Assembly: GCA_035610835.1 (NCBI GenBank)
Contig: CM069459.1
Span: 54,417,316-54,481,315, forward strand
Direction of reading: 5' to 3'
Source: Ophiura sarsii
Lineage: Eukaryota > Echinodermata > Ophiuroidea > Amphilepidida > Ophiuridae
Length of the DNA stretch: 64,000 nt
Shown here: positions 1 to 11,522 of the stretch, one piece after another
Layout: every line of letters begins with the position of its first letter
Numbering within the stretch: position 1 is the stretch's first letter
Translations under genes and position numbers: made by a program
Notes under the pieces: model-generated
Database searches by the model: none
What the model was told of the DNA's origin: nothing
The model's input: only the letters and a program-made list of their open reading frames with translations

Positions 1-1432
1 GGCTACGAAAAAGTAACCCTGTCGTTCGGGCAAAAGGACTGTTAAGGTTGAGTTGGTCGGTCGGGTCTTTTTTCTTCTTATTTCCTCTATAAAATGACCG
101 TAAAAATCCAAACTTGTAAAAAAAATTAAAAACCTGTTAACATTTTGCCGTTCTTTAACAAACCCAGTCCTAAAGAAAGAGGCAGACACGATGTTTGGAA
201 TACTATAGAGTTTATATAATCTTGTATCAATGAGGAACGACAAAATGATACAAACTCACCCGCTACACTACACTAACACTACGAATTAATATCAACACAT
301 ACAACCCCTCATCAACAACCCAGGGTGGGTGGGAAGGGAAAACGAGAGACTAAACCGACACGACTGGGCGAACTGACGGTACAGAACGAAGTGCAAGAAG
401 TGAGAGGAAAAACCTCCGCGCACAAGCCACTTGACAAACACAAACAAGACAAACACAGGTGTACAAAAATAAGACCCTCAGCAAAGCCCTCCTTCAGACG
501 AGATGATAGGACAGCAGGAAGTTTAGGACTGTCAATCAAAAACCTCATCACCCAAGGCTGATGAGAGTATTTAACAAGCATTAACCCCCCCCCCCCCCCC
601 CCCAATTTCGGGAATGGTATTCATTTGCATGTGAAAATGTTTTTCACCGATTTCTAAAAAATGGGTCGGTTAGGCCCAAACAACTGGATTACTTTTTTCG
701 TCACCTAAATGTTATAATATTAATAAATACTACACTGAAAATAGCATTAGTTGTTATTCATACATGTTTCTGTTTCTGTAGATTGTTCGCGCTGCTGTGC
801 ATACATAAGCGGGCAGTAAAACCGTGTAACTCATGTTGTTTATATCGGCTTTATAGGGAGTGTTAACCCTTTAAGCGCTGTAACTTTTGTACTATTAATG
901 TATGCCTACGTGTATATGAAAGTATACTTTTTTTAAAAAGGAAATTGTTTTTTTTTGCATAAAATGTCGCTTTTTTGGCTCAACATTTTTCGGACAACTT
1001 ATCAAAATTAGTTTTTGGTAGAAAATGCCGACATTGCACCAAAATCGTCTAAAGACAACTAACAATTTTAAGTGTTTACATTTTCGACAAAAAAAGTCAA
1101 AACTGCATTGATGTTAAAAAAAAGAATTGGCACTGATAACTTCGACGACCATTCGAAATTTCTCCATTACCTCTCCACTACAGTAATTTGTACACTCCCT
1201 CCATTTACCGATCGATATACAATGAATTTGAAAATATTATAATTGTCAACGTAAAACTCATAAATTCAGTAATAATGAATGAGGTAAAGGGCAAATATGT
1301 AATAATGTCTACTCTGTAAATAGTAACATTTGTTTTTCCAATATTCCTGAATGTTTTCGTTTTCAGCTAAAAACGTAGAAAACCATATCAAAGTCAAATT
1401 AACCTATTAAATAATTAACCTACAAGTCCTAC
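1..1432. other. intronic/3' flank of CUB gene, nothing coding recognised
   Basis: Should be intron after the CUB exon. It holds a poly-C tract and AT-rich DNA; open frames at 312-605 (both strands) show no recognisable domain. Sequence near 885-1110 vaguely resembles one arm of the foldback at 4028-4605. Confidence 0.5.
585..603. repeat. poly-C tract (19 C)
   Basis: Homopolymer. Comparable G/C tracts lie at 42128-42140 (13 C), 42579-42594 (16 G) and 43187-43200 (14 C); prone to sequencing and assembly errors. Confidence 0.95.
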
Positions 1433-1801
1433 CTTGTATGAATGTGAAGTCTGCCAAGAACCCCTCGTACGTGTCAGCATCATCAGATATAAAAACAAGG
1501 TGAAAACTTCGCCCCGTTGACCTAAATCCACCTGCCGATCTATTGCCGCAATTTTTTCCCAGAAAGGGACTAGTATCACTATCCCCATCGTACAAGCTTA
1601 AGCTATCATTGAGACAATCTTGTGTTGACGTGTCTAACGAAAAGTTTTGGAATATCAGGTGCACTCGCTTTCCTGCATCAGCTGTTATAGTAGTCTCACA
1701 ATTTAAGTTGTTGTCGTAGTCGGCGGGGTGATTCGGTGACGTTATCTGTCCTTCCTGTTGAACCGTTTCATTCAAACAAAGTTGAAATGAATGTACGTGT
1801 C
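1433..1801 (-). CDS. exon 2 of CUB-domain gene: complete CUB domain
   Basis: A 369-bp exon (phase 1 to phase 1) bounded by acceptor TTGCAG| at 1802 and donor CAAG|GTAGGA at 1433. The translation has the CUB signature in order: Cys (LCLNET), ITSPNHPADYDNN, Cys in LNCET, a buried hydrophobic strand (VHLIFQNFSLD), Cys in QDCLNDSL, the Y-D-G turn, Cys in GKNCGN, and the closing EGFLADFTF. Four cysteines in canonical spacing support two disulphides. Symmetrical 1-1 exons are usual for shuffled extracellular modules. Asp residues typical of calcium-binding CUBs (after the third Cys and in SDDADTYEGF) are present, so calcium binding is plausible. Confidence 0.9.
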
Positions 1802-3113
1802 CTGCAATTAAAGATATAACATAAATATTCTAAATATCAACCAAGTTCTCTCTATGGATTCAAATTCATTCTTTATAATTTCCAAAAATAGATTTTTCAG
1901 AAACCTTTCCCAAATGTCAAAGCCTCGAGAATCTCTGAACCAATACTAGGTATTGCACTTATTTGAATGCATTTCCAATTGTGATTTCACTCACATATGA
2001 TGATGAAATCCAATGATTTTAACATTTTTGAAACATTTTGTGAAATGTTGGAACTTTCGTCTGTACACGATTGCCGCTTGGAAAGCCTTAACATAGTTCC
2101 TGCCCAGATTATGGTCCGAGAGCATGGTCAATGATATGGTAGTTTCGCTGCACGTGTGAATTTAATAATAGGTTTGAAAAGCGCAGAACATCAGTAGGCC
2201 TACGGCAAAGCATGCTATTGTAGTAGTTGGCGAGTTAATTCTGGGATGTTATATATCCTTCTTGATCCACTGTCACGTCACAACGTGTGGCTGATGAATA
2301 CAGGTTATTACTAGCAAATTAATTAAAATTGTGTTTGCTGCAATTTTGTTCATAAGGATCGTAATTTAAACATTATTCCCTTTAATGTTACATTTTTATA
2401 ACTGGGTGTCAAATTTGCTCACTTAAATGTACATCTTTAGTAGCTATATTTTAAAACATTTGTATTACCTTTTTTTTTAACTTTAAGGGTACCCTCAACA
2501 ATTAAGTGTTTTGTAATGCCCTCCCTGGTGGTCAGAATGAGTCCCTTTAGGCCCTGTTGTCTCGGATTTAAATGTTTACTTCCCTATTTGTTAAACAATT
2601 TATATATATTATATATATGTGATTGCATACATCATTTCCCAGTTAGCACTTAACAATATTGTTATCACAACCTCGAAATTAGGCTGTTTGGTTAGGTTTA
2701 GTTTGGTTGGAAAACATGTATGCAACATTGGTACGACGTTTAAGAAAACAATAATTTAGCAATACAACGTTCAAGCATAACGTTTGAAACGTATTAACAA
2801 CATTGTTATAGCAACCGTAGTACCAAACGTTGTTTTGGTTTATTTCAAACGTTTAGGGTACATCCACATTCTACCAAACGTTGTGCACAAAATGCCGTTT
2901 TTATTTCACATACGGTTGCATCGTAACATTTTCTAAACTAACTTTCAAATTTATTACAACGTTGCTACGACGTAAAATTGTTATCAGGGTTAAACTATTT
3001 TTTTAGAATAAATGTAGGTAAACTTTTCAACACTTACCTGATATCAATGATATCCAAAAAGTGCAAAATGCAAACACAATCCTCAGTATTTGCTCCTCCA
3101 TCGCGATAGACAT
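1433..3113 (-). CDS. secreted or extracellular CUB-domain protein, 5' end (two exons visible, 3' part off window)
   Basis: Gene-level entry joining two minus-strand exons, 3113-3038 and 1801-1433. Exon 1 encodes a start and a hydrophobic signal peptide, exon 2 a whole CUB domain; both meet in phase 1 (G|GA gives Gly), so the frame is continuous across the 1.2 kb intron. CUB domains are extracellular beta-sandwich modules found in developmental proteases, receptors and complement proteins; which type this is cannot be told because the following exons lie to the left of the window. No further exon was recognised in 1-1430. The intron carries one degenerate copy of the window's main MITE family (about 1885-2092). 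Confidence 0.75.
1885..2092. mobile_element. MITE family A, degenerate copy in CUB-gene intron
   Basis: Shares ATTTTTCAGAAACCTTTCCC, GAACCAATACTAGG, ACATTTTTGAAACATTTTGT and the terminal CTTGGAAAGCCTTAA with the other family A copies. Left end lost. Confidence 0.7.
3038..3113 (-). CDS. exon 1 of CUB-domain gene: start codon and signal peptide
   Basis: Reading on the minus strand, an ATG at 3113 and an in-frame ATG at 3101 are followed by a run rich in Ile, Val, Phe, Leu and Trp (IVFAFCTFWISLIS), a typical signal-peptide core, ending in a strong donor (G|GTAAGTG) at 3038. The 3101 ATG gives a shorter n-region; either could be used. The exon ends in phase 1, matching the CUB exon. No TATA box was seen just upstream. 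Confidence 0.75.
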
Positions 3114-3356
3114 TCGCTATTCCAGTTATTCCAATTATCATTCGTATTAGTCGGGAATGTTCAGGTCGCACGATCTTATTTTCTAATTATTTTATGTGAT
3201 ACTATAGTTGCTATGCCATTAGTAAAATATGACGCATTATACTATAACTTCTCTAATTGGTTAATATAAATGGTGACTGGTGTTATCCATTAGACACATA
3301 TCAGCTTGAAGGCAACCTAATTCCATCTAATTTTTGTTCATGTCTATCAGGCCATT

Positions 3357-3850
3357 ACAGTGGCGGATCCAGGGGCCGCCCTCCCCCCTCCCGACCGTAA
3401 AAAAAAAGGAAAAAAAGGAAAGACAAAAGAGAAAGGAAAAGGAAGAAGAGGGGACAAACGAAAAAGGGTGGGGTACGAAAAGGCGGGCGGGAAGGCATAC
3501 GAGGACTTAAGAACGTTTGGATTTATTGAACCTGTCGGTCGGGATATACGCGTCCGTTGACGAGAAATCTGATATTTTGGAGGTAACTAGTATAATTGTC
3601 GATATGCTTTTTTAAGCTTAAGTCTTTTCAACATACCAATTCAAATCAAGAATGATATATTTATCAGTATGCACAACTTCTTTCTGGCATAGGCCTATAT
3701 AAAAAAGCCAATATTGATTGGAAATAAAGTCATTGCTTTTCTATAAAATATCGGTCAAAGGTGTACACTAAATCGCACCAAATGGGTTTTGAAAATTGAA
3801 AACAATCCAATTCTGAGGGGCCACATGCCCCCTCAGACTCCTCCTGTCCG
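3357..3850. mobile_element. hAT-like element remnant (start CAGTGGCGGATCC)
   Basis: CAGTGGCGGATCCAGGGGC at 3358 followed by a C-rich, then Lys-coding purine-rich stretch, and CCCCCTCAGACTCCTCCTGT near 3829 are typical of non-autonomous hAT-like repeats. The right border was not found. The ORF over the purine-rich part is low complexity and not a gene. Confidence 0.4.
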
Positions 3851-4027
3851 CGCTTTACAACCATCTATATATAAAACAAGAAAATATCAGTATAAACATA
3901 CCTAAACATACTTCTTTGTTTTTGTTAACATAAGCATTGTCAGTGTTCAAATTTTCTTATGCTGCAACAAACCCGGTTGTAATCATGACCCCTATATCAG
4001 GGAGACTTTAAGGGGGGACTTAAGGAA

Positions 4028-4605
4028 GTTTTTTTAGAATTTTGTGAGTGCTGTAATTATTGAACTATTAATCAAATGCATATCAAAGTATACATTCTGG
4101 GGGGCATTTGGGTCAGAGAATCCATTTTTGGCATAAATGTTGACCAAAATGTTGTTTTTTTGAGAAAATCACAACAACAAAAATAAATAAATCATTTTTG
4201 GGGGGACAAGCTAACAAAAATATTTTTGAGTAAAAATGCCCAAGATTGCTTGATTATACTATTAAGACACTAATCTAGGGACCATTCTCTCATTTTTTCT
4301 TCTAAAGCCGTATTTTTGAAATTTTTACCAAAAATGGCCAAAAAAGTGAAAAAAGAAAGAAGAAAAAAATCACTGTTTGGCACTTTTTGGTCAAAAATTC
4401 AAAAAATACAAGTTTAGGTGAACAAAATAAGAGAATCGTCCCCAGATTAGTGACATAACATTAGAATCAAGTAATTCTGGGCATTTTTTCCAAATTTGGA
4501 TTCTCTGATCCATTTCCTTTCCAAAAATGTATACTTTTGTATGCATTTGATTAATAGTTCAATAATAACAGGACTCGCAAAAATCAAAAAATCACTCAAT
4601 CAAGG
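4028..4605. mobile_element. foldback (long inverted repeat) element
   Basis: Two arms of roughly 270 bp pair across a short purine-rich centre near 4340-4370. Matching landmarks: TTGAACTATTAATCAAATGC (4069-4088 region) against GCATTTGATTAATAGTTCAA (4542-4561 region), and CACTAATCTAGGGACCATTC against GAATCGTCCCCAGATTAGTG. No coding capacity; non-autonomous foldback or MITE. Confidence 0.8.
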
Positions 4606-4937
4606 AAGTTTCTGATTTGATTTTTTTTCTTAATCTTTTATGACCGCTGCATGACCTTTAATTCTGGTCATTTATAGTCAGGTAACACCAGGGCTGGAAA
4701 TAAGCACCCGCCCGCTTGCCCATGGGGGAAAATTTGGTGCCGGGCAGGTAGAGTGCAAAAGTACCTGCCTTAATGTACCTGTGAGTTGTGAAACAAATTT
4801 TGGCAGGTATTTTTTTATTGGGCTGGTAACTTATAGAAGCTAACTGCCCCGACTGGCTGGTATCAAAATATATGAAGTTCCTGGCCTGGGTATCACTCAT
4901 TCTCGGAAACAAAAATATTACATAACATAGTAATAAG

Positions 4938-5406
4938 AAAGGACCCCGTTTTTATTTCGTAATAGATTGTTTATGTATATTGTCATAGAAACCGGTAAAT
5001 ATTATGGTTGTAATGATCAAGTTCAATTGACTAGAGTTAAGTGCATAGAATTTCCACAGTATAAAATAGTTTGTATATTCAATTTAATCAACTAAAAGCG
5101 CTAATAAATTGCCCGACAATCAATATAATGATGATATAAATGATTCAATCATGTTCATAAACGAAAAGCCACTATTACATGATCGTAATAAAAGAGGACT
5201 CCGTTTTTTTATTTGGTAATAAATTGTTTATGGATATTGTCATAGAAACCGGTTTATGTTGGTAAATGACTAGAGTTAAGTGTACAGAAATTCCAAACGA
5301 CACCGGTATAGTATGAATACATCACATTTCAAAATAGTTTGTACGTTCAATTTAATCAGCTAATGGCTCTAATTGCCCAACAATCAATGTAATGATGATA
5401 TAAACA
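4938..5406. repeat. tandem duplication of about 250 bp
   Basis: 4938-5147 and 5188-5406 share TTGTCATAGAAACCGGT, ACTAGAGTTAAGTG, TTCAATTTAATCA and CAATCAATRTAATGATGATA in the same order. Diverged, with small indels. No gene recognised. Confidence 0.75.
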
Positions 5407-7131
5407 ATTGCCATCACCAGATGCACTTTCGAAATATTGTGACCTGGCCTACATGTATATCCATGACCACGCATTCAGTCTATCAAAATTACGTTTACAG
5501 ACCGGATACAAGGACCAAAGTTTGCACGAATCTTCATTGGGTCAAAACGATTGATTTTTGAAGGGGTGCTCATTTGGCAGATGATCTGAATCTAAGATGG
5601 CGGTTAAAACTACACATGGCGTCCATATATTACAAATTAAATGTTTAAATGCATTTTTTGAGCAGTTTATATTGCCGAGTCGTTTCTCTTGACTCCTCTG
5701 AACCAATTTCGAATATGGTCTGGAATTGGATTCTTCTTTACACACAGTATTTCATCACTGATTTCAGTCACACCATGATATGATCTATCTAATTTCTGAT
5801 CAGGGTAAAATGGTCGGGATGGCTTAGACCGGACAGAATAAAGTATGGGAACAATGGAAATTGAAAAATACAAATGACATGAGAGAAGAAAAGTCGAAAG
5901 CGCCAAAAAGAAAGAGGACACAAAAGTCAGGGGAAGGGACAAGAAAGAAGGAAACAACGCAATATGAATAATAAAGACAGCAATAAAACAAATTGTGTAA
6001 TGCTTTCCTATATACAGTGATGCAGTTCGTTTGTGAACGAACGAAATTATTACAGATTACAACGGACCTTGATGCGTGCATTAGAGCATGAAATGTTATT
6101 TGTTTGAAAAATGCGTATTGCGAGAAAAAAAATGATGTTATCGATGACAAATAAGCAAAATGAGGCAAGTTTTATAAGCTAATCCCATTTTTAAATATAG
6201 GGTCTGGAATTTGGGGCATGACGGGCAGGCCTGTCACAGTGCTAATAAAGGGGCATAAGTGACTATTTTTGTTAATATACATAGAGATTGTCCTTTCATT
6301 GGGGGGTATTAGAGGGGCAAGCATTCTCTAGTTACGCCCCTGTCGTTCCAACGGGATTTACATTATTTAAAACGACTGTTGCTGTATCACTGACTAAATC
6401 GAGGGAAAACAGTGGCCAAAAGGCTTCGTAAAAGACCTAAAAATCAAGTACGACTTCTAATCTTCAAATTGCAAGGAAGCTATAATGTTATTTTGCATGC
6501 TACACAATTGTAGCAGAAGAAGCAATGGACTAAAACAGATAATTTGTGAAAATGTCAAACAATTTATTTCGCAAATGTGATCAAGAACAAGTATTTTCAG
6601 AACATTTCATTTGTGCAATGTTGTTATAATGCTATGGTACATAGGCCTACTCTCAACTATTAAAGAATTCAATGTGTTAAACACGTTTGTATTACAATAT
6701 ATTATAGATACATGCATTGGTATTGAACACTCTATTTGATCATACCACATATTACTGTATGCATCACGTTGGAATGATGAAAAAGAGGTCACCTTATAAC
6801 ACTTATTATATGCGCAGAGCTGGAAATGCTCATACACAACCTGAGGTTGTCTGATTGGATTTATTTTTAACCTAATGTTGTTCAATATCAGGTTACTTCT
6901 CTCGGTTATAAGTATTGCTGTTGTACATGACGAATTGAGAGAACCTACCAACATGTTTAAGTCCAAAAGTGAATACAACCTGAGGTTAGGTAACCTGTGG
7001 TCGAAAAGTGTTTGAACATTTCCATCTCTGCATAATGCAGCGATGGAAATACCCACATGACTTTCCACCCGGGATTGACTAAATATAGGAACTACACACG
7101 CAGTGGGCTTAGAATATTTCTAACCCTATAA
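5407..7131. other. intergenic, nothing firmly recognised
   Basis: Several open frames, the longest at 6607-7068 on the minus strand (153 codons), but none with a recognisable domain or splice context. A phrase GGAAATACCCACATGACT (7045) recurs at 21067 in a receptor intron, so at least part is repetitive. Confidence 0.4.
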
Positions 7132-7161
7132 CTTTTACAAACAAAATCAGTTGAAAAGTGG

Positions 7162-7233
7162 TCCTAGTGGGAATCGATCCATGGACCTTTGTATTATAAG
7201 GCACATCACTCAACCACTAGACTAGCGAGGGCT
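7162..7233 (-). ncRNA. tRNA-like sequence (tRNA-derived SINE head or pseudogene)
   Basis: On the minus strand an A box (TAGTCTAGTGGTTGAG, about 7209-7224) and a B box (GGATCGATTCCC, 7169-7180) have tRNA spacing, and a TTTT run follows. The start resembles tRNA-Asp/Glu (CTCGYTAGTCTAGTGGTT). The acceptor stem does not pair well, so it is probably not functional. Confidence 0.5.
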
Positions 7234-7461
7234 GAACTGGCCAAGTCGTGATTTTAATCCGTCTTATTATAACGGAATAAAGCAATACTAGTACTATATG
7301 ATCAGAACATACAATATTATTATTCATGTTAATAGAGCCGGTGACACACATGATCATAAACTCAGGCTGACAGCCATGTGCGTATTTCCATTAGGCCTAC
7401 TTCATATAGATATAGATATATTCAGTCGATTACTTTCAATTTTTCAGAAGATCAACTGAAT

Positions 7462-7738
7462 TTAAAGGGGCACGGAGAGATTGGCGATAAAAATGAAATA
7501 TGAAAGAAAACAAAGTTTCAATAGAAAAAAGGTTGAAGTGCTGGCGCTAGATATACATTTTGATGAAGCCATATGTGCCGAATTCTGCAGATAGTTTCGA
7601 TGTGATCTACATCGAAACTACCAAATTGTGAAATATTACATGATATACTGCGAAAAAAGGTAAACGGTTTCAGATGGTAGTTAGTATAATATGCCTAAGT
7701 ATTACCTTATCCCTCAATGCCCCCTTAATAGAAACGAC
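7462..7738. mobile_element. TTAA-flanked MITE, family C
   Basis: Bounded by TTAA with ends TTAAAGGGGCACGGAG and CTCAATGCCCCCTTAA, and with a central palindrome GTTTCGATGTGATCTACATC. A second copy at about 41270-41538 shares the palindrome, GTTTCAGATGGTAGTTAGTA and the right end. TTAA flanks suggest piggyBac-type mobilisation (inference). Confidence 0.7.
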
Positions 7739-7929
7739 AACAATGTTATTATTAAATGCACACATCAAGGTCAAATAGCCGTTTCAATCCGTGCACAGTT
7801 CTTTTATTCACCCTTTTTGACTGACGACAAATACCGACCGTGTAACAAGCAACACACCTATTTACAATGCGGTACATTGTGAGAGTACGCCCGCATCCAA
7901 ACAAATGAACAACCACCAAATAAACCCAA

Positions 7930-8651
7930 ACATCATACATACATACATACATGAGATTCTATAAAGCGCTATTTCATTTAGATCACGGCGCTGGCAGCAA
8001 ACAAACAAAACAAAAAGGTACAATCAACAAACAAATCAAAATGTACCAATAAAAACTAGTACTACATGTATACAGAAAGAACAATTAAATAGGAAACAGG
8101 TGAGTCTTCAGTTGTTTTTTGAAAACTTGTAAGGATTTACAGAGTCTGATGTTGCTGGGTAGATCATTCCATAGTTTAGGACCAGCAACAGTGAAAGATT
8201 TATCTGCGGCAGAGTTTTTTGTACGCTGAACAACTAGGAGAGATCGATCAGACCCAGATCAAAGACCAGGTCGACCAGGTTCATAATGAGCAATGCACTG
8301 ATTCAGATAGATAGGTCCAGTTTCATTAATACATTTATATATATGAACACACAATTTGTAGATAATACGCTGTCGCAACGGGAGCCAATGAAGTTCTTTG
8401 AGCAACGGAGATGCCGAGTCTCTTTTTCTGCCTCCGCAGACAAGGCGCGCTGCCCAGTTTTGTAATGATTGTAATTTGTTGAGATCAGATTCATTTGAAC
8501 CAAAAAGTAGCGAATTTCCGTAATCAAGTCTAGAAAGTATGAGTGCACGAGCTACGTGGTGGCATGAATTGTAGTCAAGAAAACGGCGAATTCTAGACAT
8601 GTTGCAACCAACAACCATCCCAATAAACACCCCCATCCCACCAACAAACAT
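7930..8651 (-). mobile_element. CR1/L2-like LINE, 3' end, inactive
   Basis: Minus-strand reading gives the C-terminal part of a non-LTR retrotransposon polyprotein: SRLDYGNSLLFGSNESDLNK, ARLVCGGRKR, LLKELHWLPLRQRI, then after one in-frame TGA (about 8257) SFTVAGPKLWNDLPSNIR and LQVFKKQLKTHLFPI ending in TAA at 8085. The frame is kept across the TGA, so a point mutation killed it. The 3' UTR ends in AGCGCTTTATAGAATC followed by TGTA microsatellite repeats (7938-7951), usual for this clade. 5' truncated. Confidence 0.85.
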
Positions 8652-8754
8652 ACACCCCTACCAACAGACAAACAACAATAACTTCATCCACTTGTTACGC
8701 AGTTTGCATATTACAACAATTATTCACAGTAAAGCCTTGTGAGTGTCATGTAGC

Positions 8755-9965
8755 CGTATATACAAATTACACATTTATATATTGCTTATTTGACAAATAT
8801 TAGCCTTATAAAGATTACAAATTTACATACATATGTGTGATTATTTTACAAAATCTACATGCCGTGTTGCTTATTTTACATAATGTACACCTATTCATAT
8901 TACAAATTTGTTTAATTGTTGATCATTTTACGAAACGTTCCCCTATACATATTACACATTTATTTAAATTGTTTATTAAAAATAGGTACCCATATTCAAA
9001 TTACCAAATTATTTAATTGTCGTTCAGTTTACAAAACGTTCTTCTATACAAATCACAAATTTAATTAAATAGTTGAACAATCACAAGTTGATGAAAGTGT
9101 TTGTATAATTAACAATATGTAGCCCTATACAAATGACAAATGTATTAAAATTGTTTTAATTTACAAAATGTATCCCTTGCTTATGGACAGTAGTCTTCTG
9201 TATGTGTTTATTTTGTGCATAAGCGCCTCAGTACAAGTTCCTTGGATATAGCGCTATCTACATTTTTATGATTGATATACCAATTACAATGTATTTAAAC
9301 CGTCAATTTTGCCAAATGTACACTATACAAATTACAAATGTATTTATTTATTTTTTACAAAATGTACCCCAATACAAATTACAAATTTATTTAAAGGTGT
9401 ATGTTCCGATCACTTTGGATTTATTTTGCACATCAACATATTTTGATATCAGAAGACACCCCATATTTTTCTCATTATTTCTGTAAAATGTTTGGAGCGA
9501 TATGTTCCATTTAGACGTTATAGGCCAAAATGCGGTGAATACGGCAAAATGGTGGGTAACCACCCAACCAGTTATGTACTACTCAATGGGCAAATTTCAC
9601 GTCGCATTGTGCTTCTAAAATATGAACCGTTGGAGCAATCGGAACACCTACCTTTAAATGTTTGATTATTTTACAAATTGTAGCATTATAAACATTACAC
9701 ATTTACATAAATTACTGATTATTTTACAAATTGTAGCCTTGTAAGATAACAAATTTACATACATATTTGTGTTTAATTTACAAAGTCTACCTCTCTGCAA
9801 ATTACAAATTTACATAAATTATTGTTTATTTACCCCTATACAAATTACACATTTATTTTATTGTTGTTTATTTTACAAAAAGTTCCCTATACAAATTAAA
9901 TGCGTATTTACATTGTTACTTTTTTTACTAAATTAAGCCCTATACAAATTACAAACGTAAACACA
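8755..9965. repeat. AT-rich degenerate tandem array, unit about 65-75 bp
   Basis: Units of the form CCCTATACAAATTACAAATTT - ATTTAAATTGTT - TTATTTTACAAAATGTA recur about fifteen times with drift in length and sequence. It is interrupted by a TTAA-flanked MITE (9391-9657). An outlying unit lies near 10310-10335. Confidence 0.8.
9391..9657. mobile_element. TTAA-flanked MITE, family B, copy 1
   Basis: Terminal inverted repeats TTAAAGGTGTATGTTCCGAT and ATCGGAACACCTACCTTTAA, with TTAA at both ends, inserted into the AT-rich tandem array at an ATTTAAATG context. Internally it holds GGTGGGTAACCACCC and ACTACTCAATGGG. Confidence 0.85.
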
Positions 9966-10902
9966 CTGAAAAGCATGTGACCTTCTACTCTAAATAAAGG
10001 TCAAGGTCAATCAACCACAAAAAAAAAACCAAGTTGGCAGGGATGTACAGGTTTTAATTTTACCAACTTCAAAAAACATATTAGTATAACTCCATGTTAT
10101 ATACCTCTATGCTCCCCAACTACTAGTTTGAATTCTGATACAACCGAATATTTAAATTGTTGTTTTGTTGTTCAAAGAGGGATAATTTTTCTTAATAGTT
10201 ATAGTTGTAAGTTCATACATGTGTAACAATTGTAAAACTATACAAATCCCAGTTTTTATCATAATTGAGGGCGCAGCCTCCAACAAATTACTGCGTGTAC
10301 CTATAAAATTGGTGTTTATTTTACAAATGTACCAATACCAATAACTATTCATTGCGAATCGTTAAATAGTGATAGATATTTTATACATATAATACATTAT
10401 GATACGAGGGTCATAAAATAAGTACTACCTCCTCTCTTATAACATTGCTAATATAAATATCAGCCTCATGACATTCGTCATTAATAATGATTATACTTGA
10501 CCGATAGGTATGTTTTGTCTCTTAGAATCGGCGAAATGATCCGCATCCGTTTCCGTCATACTAAATGAACATTTGTTCTTGCTACATCTCCATAAAAGTA
10601 CAACCAGTACTCAGACCAATTAACTATGAATTTGGAAATGAGATTCAAAGCTACAATTGTGGATTATTTCACAAGACTAGCTCACATAATAGCAGAGTTA
10701 TGAGGTAGGAAGTAGACAAATGTACCAATAGATAGATTGAATGACCCTCGTACATACAATTTCATTTCTTTCACTAATTCCCGTGGAAAAACAAATAACC
10801 TTATCCATGTTAACACTTTCCACGCGACAGTCTTAAATAACTTAACCCTTTTACAGTAAAAGAATGACTCTGTGTAGTCAATTACATTACATGAATTATG
10901 GG

Positions 10903-11522
10903 TATTGCAAGGTGAGTAAAAAAGAACGGACTTTTTTTTTAGAGAAAGCACCATGTCAGGCCTGCATTCAATTCCAATGCTAGCGCTACATATACCATAT
11001 ATTTGGCTCTCATTGAAGAAAAACAAGTTTTTGAATTCGAACATTGCGTCATGTTACAACACTTTGATAAGCCAATCCACGGAATGACAATAGTACACAG
11101 TATTGTTGTTGGGTGGTTTGTCCAGAGATGCCAGTCAATAAAACTAGTGACAAACAGAAAAAGGCACACAAAATATTAAAATGACTGGGGATTAATACAA
11201 CTGTGGAATTATGAGTATAAACCTGGATTCAAGTACAAAAAGAAGTGCAAAGTGTCATCTGAGCTGATTCAGAAAGCGAACCTCATTACGGAATGGATCG
11301 ATAATTCGACCATCCCGTGGATTGGCATCACAATTTGTGGCTTTTACGAAAATTAGCGTAACCTGATAATGCATTTATCGATTTAAAAAAAATCTTTTGA
11401 ATGAAATCCAAATTATAAATGTTTATGCTATCTTTATGCTATCATTGATTTTGAATATGCATGTCTAAATGTTTTGTGACGCATTTGTGAAGAAGGTGCC
11501 CAATCTTTTTGAATCACCCTGT
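10903..11522. mobile_element. TA-flanked mariner-like MITE, diverged copy
   Basis: Left end AAGGTGAGTAAAAAAGAACG and right end TTTTTGAATCACCCTGTA resemble the ends of the element at 18437-18748, and both share TTTTTGAATTCGA.CATTGC and CCCGTGGATTGGC inside. Longer than the other copy, probably with an internal insertion. Confidence 0.6.

Noticed and set aside
312..605. Overlapping open frames on both strands
   Set aside because: Both strands open at once, one frame runs through the poly-C tract; no recognisable protein.
3360..3560. Lys/Gly-rich 66-codon ORF
   Set aside because: Purine-rich low-complexity part of a hAT-like remnant.
6607..7068. 153-codon minus-strand open frame
   Set aside because: Longest free frame in the intergenic region, but no domain, AT-rich composition, partly repetitive; likely chance.
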